Assembly (NCBI GenBank): GCA_030704615.1
Contig: CM060732.1
Span: 57,023,053 to 57,087,052, forward strand
Direction: 5' to 3'
Origin: Takakia lepidozioides
Taxonomy: Eukaryota; Streptophyta; Takakiopsida; Takakiales; Takakiaceae
DNA: 64,000 nt
A model generated the notes under the pieces. The model was not told the origin of the DNA and did not search any database. It saw nothing but the letters and a program-made list of their open reading frames with translations. A program made the position numbers and the translations under genes. Positions 47,423-56,491 of the stretch are shown one piece after another. Numbering within the stretch: position 1 is the stretch's first letter; every line of letters starts with the position of its first letter.

Positions 47423-47437
47423 CAGGAGACATTTCCA

Positions 47438-48844
47438 TTGATGAGTGAGGGGAGTTCAGTGACATCACCTGGACCTCCTGAATTAGCTCATTTGGACACA
47501 GTGCCCATTACCTGGCAACCACCTGACTCAGGGATTTGTTTGCTAGACCTGTTTGGAGGCATTGGGCTTGCAGGAGTATTGCAAGCAGGGATTAAAGTAT
47601 GCAAGTACTTGTATGTGGAGAAGGATGAGATAGCTCGGCGTATTTCTATGTGTCACATCGCCTTGCTCACACACCGGTATCTTGAGTTGTTGCCTCTCTC
47701 AGCAATTCAAGGGTATCAAAAGGCCTTGCCAACAGACATTACCTTGCTGGGGGCGGATGATTTGGACTGGCATGGTTCCATTGACTTAGTGATAGCCGGA
47801 TGGCCTTGCTATGGACACTCTCCCATAGGTCATGGGAATGGCTTACATGATGCGCGATAGCATTTATTTTGGGAGATGTTGCGAGTGTTGCGGGACTTGC
47901 AGGCGAGGCAAGTGCAACCTCTAGGCTATATCTTGGAGAATGATCCTCTTATGGGGGATTCTTGGGCCAGGGTTATTACCAGTGTGTATCAGGTCTGGTC
48001 TTGGATTGGATCGGTGGTGCTATTGGATGCAGCAGCGGTGGGATCACGCGCGCATCGACCTCGATTGTGGTGGACCAATCTTGCACCACCAGAGCTGCTT
48101 CAGAGAGCATACAATTCCATTCAACGGCCACCCAATCTCACGGTTGAGGGCATTTTGGACCAAGGGAGGCAACCACAAAGGGTGCGACATGATGACCGTC
48201 CACCTCTAGCAGTGGTCAATCGAGTGGGGCAGCCACGTGCGGCCTTGCCTACAGTCATGAGTTTCCCCTCGTCTCATGCTTTCCGAGACAACGGTCCTGG
48301 GTTGATTTGGGATAGTGTGCTACAGTAATTGGTGGAGCCCAATGCAAATGAGCGAGAGCGGGCAATGGGTTTTACCACAGGCACTACAGATGTGTCAGCT
48401 CTGTCAGAGGTATCACGCCGTCAAGTGTTGGGTCAAGCAATAGATCTAAATTGCTTGACATGGATAATTGGCTCGTACATGGTTGAGCAACGGAGATTGC
48501 AAGCATTGGTGGCTACTTCTGTACTCCCATTGGATAGTGCATCCTCCCTGCCAACCGGGACGGTTGAGGCAGTGAGTGGGGGCGAGCACAGGATCGTGGG
48601 TTGCAAACACCCATGTCAGATGTGGGATGAGATGCGCAAAGAGAGAGTCATTGGATCTCTCAAGCATCAGTATGAGGAGTGGGGAGAGCCATGGACTGAG
48701 GATCAGTTGGAGGCCAAGGTGGCCAAGGTTTTTGAAGAGGTTGAGGATGTTTCTTGCGTGGATGATGTTCTCAAGGTGGCTATGGCGGAACAAGTGGAGG
48801 CTACGCAAGATTGGGTGGACAAGGCCCAAGAGGTTGCTATCTAG
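47438..48844 (+). pseudogene. C5 cytosine DNA methyltransferase domain, DNMT3-like, inside pol
   Basis: All canonical motifs appear in the normal (not DRM-permuted) order. Motif I GICLLDLFGGIG (47,531) binds S-adenosylmethionine, motif II is YVEKDEIARR, and motif IV DLVIAGWPC carries the catalytic cysteine at 47,807. Motif VI is ILEND (47,933), and motif VIII GSRAHRPRLWWTN. Motif IX/target region has MSFPSSHAFRDNGPGLIW, and motif X TDVSALSEVSRRQVLGQAID (about 48,390-48,450). The TDVS..S...R..LLG pattern resembles DNMT3. The enzyme would methylate cytosines in DNA. Stops at 47,858 and 48,326 sit in an otherwise single frame shared with protease upstream and RT downstream. A charged linker (EAKVAKVFEEVEDVS) follows. 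Confidence 0.93.
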
Positions 48845-50317
48845 CAACCAAAGGATGCGTCTCCTACCTCCAAGCCTGATGTACCCAAGGTTACAGTCAC
48901 TGAGGACAATTGGGAACAAGATATTGGACCTACAGTCACTGGAGGAGAGAGACGGAGGATCCATCGAATTCTAAGGGCTTACAGAAATCGCTTTGCCTTC
49001 GGTTTGAAGGATTTGGGGCGTTTGAAAGGTCAGGAGATTTGTATTGATTTGGTAAGTGACACGCCAATCTTTCGAAGGCCCTACTGGTATAGTGACATGG
49101 AGAGGTCATTAATCCAGTCTTGGACTATGGAGTTGTTCGAAGCTGGATTGGTGGAGTTCTCAGGCGGAAAGTATGCCTTGGCAATGGTGATGCTAGCTAA
49201 GAAGGATATCTATGGCAATTGGACAGAAAGAAGGATGTGTGGGGACTATCGTCCTATGAACCGTCAGACTAAGTCCGATAGATATGCCATGCCAACTCCA
49301 GAGGAGATCTTTGATGCCAATGGGCATGCAAAAGTGGTTAGCACATTGGATTTGCGATCTGGTTACCACCAATTGCCAATCAAAGATGATGACAAGCAAA
49401 AGACGACATTTTGGGGGATGGACCAACATGAGAAGGATTGTTTGTACCAATGGCGGTTCTTACCGTTTGGGATGAAAAATGCTCCTGCAGAGTTTCAGAG
49501 GGTCATGGATAAGATTCTTGCGGGGCTAGACTTCGCCCGGTGCTACATTGATGACATCATCATCTTTAGTGCTACGGTTGAGGAGCATGAGAGACACCTT
49601 CAGGTGGTGTTTGAGCGCTTGAGAGCGCACGGGTTGAAACTGCACCCCGGAAAGTGTAAGTTCTTCCACAATCAGGTTGAGTATCTGGGCCACATGATAT
49701 ATCTTGGAGGATTGGGTGTTCAACAGACAAAGGTGGAGGCCATTGCACGCATTCCACGCCCCATAGATGTAAGCAGAGTTCGTGCTTTCATGGGGTTGGC
49801 AAACTACTATCGTTGGTTTGTCAAAGGATTTAGTAGCATTGCAAAGGCTCTTACCAAGTTGACCAAGGTGGGTCAGGAGTGGCAATGGACGGAGGAGCAG
49901 GAGGAAGCCTTTGAGGATCTCAAGGCTCGATTGACTTCTGCACCTATTCTAAGGCGGCCTATTCGGGGGCGGCCTTTCCAGCTACATACGGATTGGAGTA
50001 TGCTGGGGATTGGAGCAGTGCTCACACAGGTGGATGATGAGGGAAGAGAGTTTGTAGTGGCATATGCTAGCCGCTTGAACAATGATGCCGATGCGAAGTA
50101 TAGTTCCTATGAAGGGTCTAGCTGCGATATGGGCAGTGGCACATTTCAGATGTTACCTCTATGGCAATCTCTTCACCCTTGTCACGGATCACCAACCGTT
50201 GAAGTGGTTGATGGAGTCAGACAAGCTTACAGGGAAGCTTGCACGGTGGGCACTCATGCTTTAGGTAGTGCATCGAGCCGGTATTGTCAATCGGGATGCA
50301 TATGGATTGAGTCGTAA
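48845..50317 (+). pseudogene. DNMT element reverse transcriptase and RNase H (frame 1 of 2)
   Basis: RT runs from FAFGLKDLGRLKG through MLAKKDIYGNWTERRMCGDY, STLDLRSGYHQLP, FGMKNAPAEFQ and the catalytic YIDD at 49,544-49,555, to VEYLGHMIYLGG and FMGLANYYRWFVKG. RNase H starts with LHTDWSMLGIGAV. Near 50,112 a frameshift moves the rest (AIWAVAHFRCYLYG, LVTDHQPLKWLM, GKLARWALML) into another frame up to about 50,400. It is the best-preserved part of the element. Confidence 0.94.
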
Positions 50318-50389
50318 TCCATGCACGAGTGAGCATGATGATACTGGAGCTCGGTGGCATGGTGAGACGGATGAAGAGATGATGCCAGG

Positions 50390-51016
50390 ATGGCATGCAT
50401 CGGCATTTTTGTGCATTCTAGCAATGGGACTCAAGCTGGTCCATCCCATGCGATTGGTCATATAAATAGCGTGCATGACAATCCAGAGACTAGTGAGAAG
50501 TTTGGTGGTGTTAAGGATGAAGATGCAACAGTGTTGGCATACCTTCGTACCGGAGAGACAGCAGCCAGTGTAACTGCTAAGGAGAGAGATCGGGTCCTCA
50601 CCAAGATATTCAAGTGGGAGGGGACTCACCTACTCCGGGTATGGGAGGATGGACGAGTGAGGATTGTGCCTCATCCAATACAACGAGCGCGATTGGTACG
50701 CCATGCCCATGAGGAGTTAGGACATTTTGGGGTGCGGCGCACTCATAGTTTGCTGCAAGGGCAGTATTGGTGGCGGGGCATGTTCACGGATGTGCAACAG
50801 TTAGTGACAAGGTGCATGGTGTGTGATAGAGTGCGGGCTTCTTTCAATGCCCCTACTCCACAATTGCATCATTTACCCATTATGGGTTTGGGCTGTCGTT
50901 GGAGTCTTGACTTCGCAGGCCCATTGCCATTGACGATTCACCATAACAAGTATGTGCTGGTGATGGTGGAATATTTTTCCAAATGGATTGAACTGGTGGC
51001 ATTGAAACCCCACTAG
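50390..51016 (+). pseudogene. DNMT element integrase, N-terminal half
   Basis: The HHCC zinc domain reads HAHEELGHFGVRRTH ... CMVCDRVRA. The core begins with WSLDFAGPLPLTIHHNKYVL (first catalytic D) and FSKWIELV. At 50,999/51,000 the reading runs into inverted sequence, so the last codons are not genuine. The rest of the integrase is on the minus strand at 51,000-52,010. Confidence 0.9.
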
Positions 51017-52010
51017 CTAGATCTTGGATCACTTGTCCACCTCACCATTGTCATGCCTACTACCTCTGTCTAAGGCATCGTTGACACAACCATTCTCCTA
51101 TAGGAACCTCCTCAAGTGGCGGTGTCAAGCATCCCATGTGCCACCCCCTTGAGCATTTGTCACACACCAATATGGTTGCGGCGCCACCACCATGCCCACA
51201 TAGCATGCAACGCAAACTTATAGGTACCACTGCAAGGTTGGGATCTATCCTCCCATCTATATGTGGAAGGTGACATGACGCACAATTCCGCACGTGGTCC
51301 TTCCATACCATGCCATCTCGACCCTCCAGAATCAACACTCCTGAAGGCAATATCTCCCTGACCCTTAGAATCACACGTCCTGCTGTGACATCCAAGGTTG
51401 TAGGTGTTGTCTGCTGCAGATACACATAGTCCCCAGGGTGGAAACGCCGAATACTTGGCCGATATCCCCCTCCATGTATAGTGGCGTACCTCAATAGGTC
51501 TCGGTGTTGGGCAATAGCAAGGTTCTCAAAAGCCATAGGCATGACTCTCTTGAACAACTCTGCCCGCTGGGCACATGCTTGTGTCCACACATCCGGATCA
51601 TCAAGGTTGAGAACTACTGCAGCCTCCATGCGAATAGATGCAGGCAAATCCGGCTCTCGGTCGAAGAGAAGAAAGTAATGTGAGAAGGAGACAAGTGAAG
51701 CTTGTTTGCTGAACCTATAGCCCATAGCTAGCCAAGGCCGCTGAAGGTCCCAATCTCCTAGGTGTCCCTTCCACGAACCGTACTTGCGCAAACCTCTCTT
51801 GACTGTCTAAACAACTCTCTCCGCCAAGCCATGAGCCTCGGGATGATCCCAAAAAGTAGTGCGGTGATCTATCAAGGCTTGCTCACACAAAGCCTGAAAC
51901 TCCCCCAAGAACTCTCTCCCCTAGTCCGTGAGTACCTCAACTGGAGCACCAAAATGGCTAAGCACTCGATCTAAGAATGCATACGCAGCCCCCTCACTTG
52001 CCTTATCGGG
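51000..52010 (-). pseudogene. Inverted segment: integrase core/C-terminus and PHD finger
   Basis: On the minus strand it starts at 52,010 with DKASEGAAYAFLDRVLSHFG, VEVLTD (second D) and HGLAERVV (E), then TIHGGGYRPSIRRFHPGDYV and ILEGRDGMVWKD. It ends in a C4HC3 PHD finger (about 51,206-51,068): CMLCG, CDKC, GWHMGC, WLCQRC. PHD fingers read histone H3 tails, so this one probably plays the targeting role that chromodomains play in chromoviruses. Both ends of the segment join the element exactly where the uninverted order would continue, apart from a few lost bases. Stops occur near 51,930 and 51,810. Confidence 0.9.
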
Positions 52011-52190
52011 AAGATCATGGATTGCATGAAAGCGACTAACGATGGGGCTATGTTTGCACCCGGCCTCTTGATCTATTGACTTCAGGTGTTGGGACTTGTG
52101 CGATTGAAGACCAAGCGATGATCTTATTGGGGTGGATACTTGCAAAATATCCGGTGTTAGAGGGACCTAATCACCAGCTAGGGGGCCGAT
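52011..52190 (+). other. 3' untranslated region and polypurine tract of the DNMT element
   Basis: Matches the older copy at 34,283-34,455 read on minus. It ends CTAGGGGGCCGAT, the likely polypurine tract for plus-strand priming, directly before B1. Confidence 0.8.
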
Positions 52191-52275
52191 TGTGGCGTGG
52201 CTTTCTAGGACTATATGCTAGGAAGTGTGGTTGGACAGCGATGTATGTTGTGGCACGATGCTTATGTGCACGACA
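52191..52275 (+). repeat. B1 block (85 bp)
   Basis: TGTGGCGTGG...GTGCACGACA, with only two differences from B2 (52,631-52,715). It follows the polypurine tract and is separated from A2 by GC. The junction GACA-GC-TGTC is a 10-bp palindrome. Confidence 0.92.
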
Positions 52276-52277
52276 GC

Positions 52278-52630
52278 TGTCATGGTTTTGTTTGTGATTA
52301 GTTAGAAATAGTTATTTCTAGCTAATTAGGACATTATACATTTATATTTGTATTTTGTTGGCATTGGGACTTCATTTGGTTCCATGTGCCAAAGTGAGGT
52401 GACGAACCTCACTTGGGACGTAGAGAGGTTATCTCCACGTGAGACGTAGGCAGGCTCGTCTTCTTCTAGTCGAGCCTCCCGAGGCCTCTCTCGCTGCCAT
52501 AGCTCTAGTAAGTCTTGAGATGAAGAGTGGGTGAGGTCTGTATGGTGGAGTCATTTAACAAAGGTGTCATTGGCTTGATTTATATAACGTGATAGAGTGG
52601 TTTCTCCTCCTTTCACCATTTCCGTATCAT
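52278..52630 (+). repeat. A2 block
   Basis: The full-length partner of A1, TGTCATGG...CCGTATCA. It retains the uninterrupted GGTGT site where the chromovirus entered A1. Confidence 0.92.
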
Positions 52631-52715
52631 TGTGGCGTGGCTTTCTAGGACTATATGCTAGGAAGTGTGGTTGGACAGCGATGTATGTTGTGGCATGATG
52701 CTTAGGTGCACGACA
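52631..52715 (+). repeat. B2 block, right end of the element
   Basis: Second copy of B1, ending CACGACA and followed by the CATA target duplication at 52,716-52,719. Confidence 0.92.
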
Positions 52716-53440
52716 CATACCTCAATGTATCTCGGTGTTGGGCAATAGCAAGGTTCTCAAAAGCCATAGGCATGACTCTCTTAAACAACTATGCCTGCTG
52801 GTCTTATGCTCGTGTCCACACATCCGGATCATCAAGGTCAAGGACTACTGCAGCCTCCCGACGAATAGATGCAGTCAAATCTGGCTCTCGGCCGAAGAGA
52901 AGAAAGTAAGGTAAAAACGAGGCAAGTGATGCTTGCTTGCTAAACCTGTAGCCCATGACCAACCAAGGTAGCCGAAGGTCCCAATCCCCTAAGTGTCCCT
53001 TCTACAAGCCATACTTGCGCAAGCCTCTCTTGACTGTCTGAACAACTCTCTCCGCCAAGCCATCAGCCTCGAAATGATCCTGAGAAGTAGTGCGGTGGTC
53101 TATCAAGGCTTGCTCATACAAAGCCTGAAACTCCCCCAAAAATTCTCCCCTGGTCTGTGAGTACCTCGGCTGGAGCACCAAATCGGCTAAGAACTCAATC
53201 TAATAATGCATACGCAGCCCCCTCACTTGCCTTGTCAGGCAATACCACCAGTTCAATCCATTTGGAGAAATGTTCCACCATCACCAACACATACTTGTTA
53301 TGGCGAATTGTTAGTGGCCGCCCTGACTGTGGCGTAGCCGCCACTTGCTCCGCCATAGCTACCTTGAGAACATCCTTTGAGCAAGAAACATTCTCAACCT
53401 CTTCAAAAACCTTAGCCACCTTCGCCAGGGGGTCGCAACT
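52716..53440 (-). pseudogene. Older DNMT-family copy, 5' side, with RT deleted
   Basis: On the minus strand it runs from the methyltransferase-RT linker (KVFEEVENVSC, VLKVAMAEQV) directly into integrase (PLTIRHNKYVLVMVEHFSKW, DKASEGAAYALLD) and on to the gag-pol C-terminus up to the insertion point. Compared with the younger copy, about 2.1 kb covering RT, RNase H and the integrase zinc domain is missing between these parts. It joins 34,954 when the younger element is removed. Confidence 0.88.
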
Positions 53441-53479
53441 GCGTCGCCACAGGGGGTCACAATGGTGTTGTAGTCATCT

Positions 53480-53590
53480 TAGGTCATCACAAGGACGTCG
53501 CTTGGGGCGCCAAGCTGTAGTGTCCAAAGCCATGTCTGTCGACAGGAAATTGTCTGATCAAAATGAAGTCAAACAGAAAACTTCGGGAGT
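53480..53590 (+). repeat. LINE family B fragment
   Basis: Encodes AVVSKAMSVDRKLSDQNEV followed by KQKTS, matching the minus-strand sequence at 24,040-24,130. It stops abruptly on both sides. Confidence 0.65.
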
Positions 53591-53756
53591 TTGGTGTGTT
53601 TGCCAGTTGTCTCAACATAAAGCTTTATCATTTCAATTTTTCGATGCTTACAGTTCGTCGCATTTATTTTGATTTCATTGTTTGGTTTCATTGTAGGAAA
53701 GAAATATTCATGTACTTGACATAAACTATATAACGAAAAAGAAATTTTGTAGAAGC

Positions 53757-53948
53757 AAGGTGGAGGCTTATTTCAAGACACTTCAAATTGATAATCAGAC
53801 TATCGCCGGGGACGGAGATGACGAAGACTCACTGCAGGATGACGAAGTGGACGAAGAAGAGGATGAGGAAGGACACGACAAAGAGCAAGACGAGGAAAAG
53901 GAGGAAATATTGCAGGTTAAGCAGCGACTCTTACACCTCATTGTTTGA
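53757..53948 (+). other. Acidic exon-like segment
   Basis: The open frame ends in a Glu/Asp-rich tract and can be read up to a GCAG|GTTAAG donor-like site at 53,914. No family is recognised. It may be an exon of a broken host gene. Confidence 0.3.
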
Positions 53949-54019
53949 TGAGAACAGGAACCTTTGAAAAGGAGGCCCAAAGGAGTTGGCGGATGCAGGC
54001 AAGGCAGGCCTGGTCACCA

Positions 54020-54085
54020 TTCAGGACCGATAAAAAGGATGGGATGCTGCGGATGTGTGTCGATTACAGGGATTTAATCACGTCA
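54020..54085 (+). repeat. Tiny gypsy RT fragment
   Basis: [19 protein letters not shown] is the conserved RT block seen in both intact gypsy RTs of this window. It is about 66 bp with no further homology around it. Confidence 0.6.
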
Positions 54086-54947
54086 TACGGTGTCTTCATT
54101 GCAGGTCCTGTTACACGTACTAAGACAAACATGAAGACGAAGGTAAGAATATGGAAATCGTCACCGACACTAAAAGCATTCGTGTCTTTTCCGATTCGAC
54201 TGCATGTCCGCGACCACTCCGGGAACCACTTGGTAGTAAACGGGACTACTGGAGAGTCGAAACAGACAATGTGGGCCCACGGGGGCATTTCAGACGGCGG
54301 ACAGAAGTGGGGTCAACGACTCCGGAGTCGTAGCAGAATTCCGGGCTATTTTAGAATTGCGTAAATACATAAAATTTGAAAAAGCCAAAATTACAAGTGG
54401 TTGTAATTACTGCACATGCGACTACAAATTTTCTTTCCTAATTCGATTAATGGAATAAAGATATTTATTCATTAAAGTGAATATGTAGTCGACTCAACGA
54501 CTCCATGAACCACTGCGCATTCATTGCACCCATGACTCGGCAGCACATTTGCTGACGTGGCTTTCACAAAAAGAGGTAAACAAAATGTGGCCTTGGGGGA
54601 ATAGATATTTTAATACGTGTGCTGCCTCCACCTGGCAGAGACAAGGATGCAAGTGCTGCGTCGGACATGGCGGGACGTGGGAATGGAAATCCTGACACGG
54701 CAAGGCCTTCGTATACTGTGAGCGCGCGTAGTGGCTTCTCAGAACGGTGTGACATCGGGGTCTTGGTCATTCATCATTTACAGAATGTGCTGGATGGAGG
54801 CACGATGGAGCGCGCATACGGGCATGCCCTTCTGGCATCAATTCCCAAGTATCCACGCAAGGTGAGGCTGCTGAATTGGGTTTTTGCCCGTCTAGTTTTC
54901 TGACAGCATGCTCGAAACGTTCATAGTGCCATTGAGTGGCATCGCAA

Positions 54948-55648
54948 TAATTTGATGTGTAGCTGCTTTTCCATTTCACAAGTTATGCAGAAGGCGTCAC
55001 AGAAGAAGATCGCAAAGACGTCAAGGCTGAAGAATATGCCCTTTGGTGTGAACTACAATCATATCATGCCAAACCCCATTTTGCCCACGCAGATGAGGGA
55101 GACATTCTGCATTTGCGAGTGGGACTTAATTCCTCTAAACCCAGCTTGAAGGCAGTTGTGACACCAGAGAAACTGGAAACTACCTCCAAGAAAGTTGAAA
55201 CTCGCAAGATAGTCATGTATTCGTCTCATTATCTCCAACTGGGATTCCGAGTTATCATCCGACCCTTTACATGTGCGCTGGAATGGAGTATAATTCTGGT
55301 TTAGGCAGTTATTGCCACCAGACGTTCGCTTCTCCAATTTTTACATTTAAGGATGTGTCTGTGTTTATGGCACTCTTTCTCCCAAGGAGGCCTGAGTACC
55401 CCCCTGTACTTGCAAGAATTTGATGTGCTGCTTTTCCCTTTCATAAATTATGAAGAAGCAGTCACAGAAGAAGATCGCAAAGAGGTCAAGGCTGAAAGCG
55501 TTCATTAAGGTTGTGAACTACAATCATATCATGCCAAACCAGCGGCGGCAGATGGTGTCATGAGACATTCTGCGATTTGCGCATAGGTGGACTTAATTTT
55601 GATGTTGACTTGAAGGCAGTTGTGACACCAGTGAAACTGGAAACTACA
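54948..55648 (+). repeat. Two direct copies of a ~235-bp coding-like segment
   Basis: Copy 1 (54,948-55,183) is open as VTEEDRKDVKAEEYALWCEL...LKAVVTPEKLETT. Copy 2 (55,417-55,648) has the same sequence with small deletions and stops. The spacer is 233 bp. The family is not recognised. It looks like one exon of a host gene and a decayed duplicate. Confidence 0.7.
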
Positions 55649-56480
55649 GGTTAGATGATGGCGTGCTGCATCGCGACATAAACCTGCATTTGACATTCAG
55701 GCTTAGGATTCATGCAATTTGGTGCTAGTCAGGCCTGCACAGTTCCAGAGCACAAGTGGGAGCCCATCCGAGGGATGGGGACCTCGTAAGTGCTTTCATT
55801 TTGTACTCACCTTGTTTTTGCATCGCACTTGTGCTACAAGGGGCAGAGCCATTCATTTGGCTGGAGGTTCAATTCCTCTACAAGTGAGCTATTTCGTGTC
55901 ACTACAATCAGTTAGATGTGTTTGTGGTGGTTGCTGGATTTGCGGCTCTGGGGTGTCTTGCCAAGTGCTTGCAGGGATCAACGTTAATGTGGACGTGGCA
56001 GTACATGTAGCAAAAAAGCTCATTCGCTGGTGAAGAAGACCATGTTGCAACATATGTCATGCTATTGCTTCGAGAGTGCTGCTGTTGGGCAGGTGGGAGA
56101 ATGCAACAACGGTGAGAAGGAAAGCAAGGGAAGCACAAAAAGGTGTCGTTCGGTCCTGCTCCTTTGGAGACACCCCCCATTCCACTGGTCTTTGTTCCTG
56201 GAAAGCATGCAGCTGGGCCAAAATGCATGCACACATTCACGTCTACTTCCCGTACATGAAGACGATCCTCTCCTCACATGTCAGAAACAATATTGGCAGA
56301 ACAAAAAAAGGTTTGTTCACAAGACAGTACGGACCACATACCGGGACATTATCGATACTATTAACTGTCTCGCCCTTGCGCGCTTGCAGGACTGTACAAA
56401 ATGGGTTCTAAGGACAGTAAGAGTCCTTAGCATAGCTCTCGTCTATGAGCTGCTGGCTTAATGGACACTGAGATTCAGCT
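55649..56480. other. No gene recognised
   Basis: Frames up to 143 codons open on both strands but without domain similarity. It borders the 3' end of the CACTA transposase. Confidence 0.5.
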
Positions 56481-56491
56481 GGGCTCACTAT

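Larger units (their letters stand above)
34955..52715 (+). mobile_element. Ty3/gypsy retrotransposon encoding a DNA methyltransferase and a PHD finger, with split terminal repeats
   Basis: Excluding the nested chromovirus, it is about 10.4 kb. The order is A1 repeat, long leader with three tandem arrays, gag, protease, C5 DNA methyltransferase, RT, RNase H, integrase, PHD finger, polypurine tract, B1, GC, A2, B2. It sits in an antisense relative with a CATA duplication. From 46,448 to about 50,112 protease, methyltransferase and RT are in one frame broken only by five stop codons, so the methyltransferase is part of the polyprotein and not a host gene caught between elements. The integrase C-terminus and PHD are inverted. 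Not autonomous in this copy. Confidence 0.93.

Noticed and set aside
51060-51791. A separate minus-strand PHD-finger gene
   Set aside because: Its sequence is the continuation of the plus-strand integrase of the same retroelement, shown by the older copy. It is an inverted segment, not an independent gene.
53945-54364. Host gene with an RT-like exon
   Set aside because: Only about 66 bp resembles gypsy RT. The rest of the frame has no homology, so it is a retroelement scrap.
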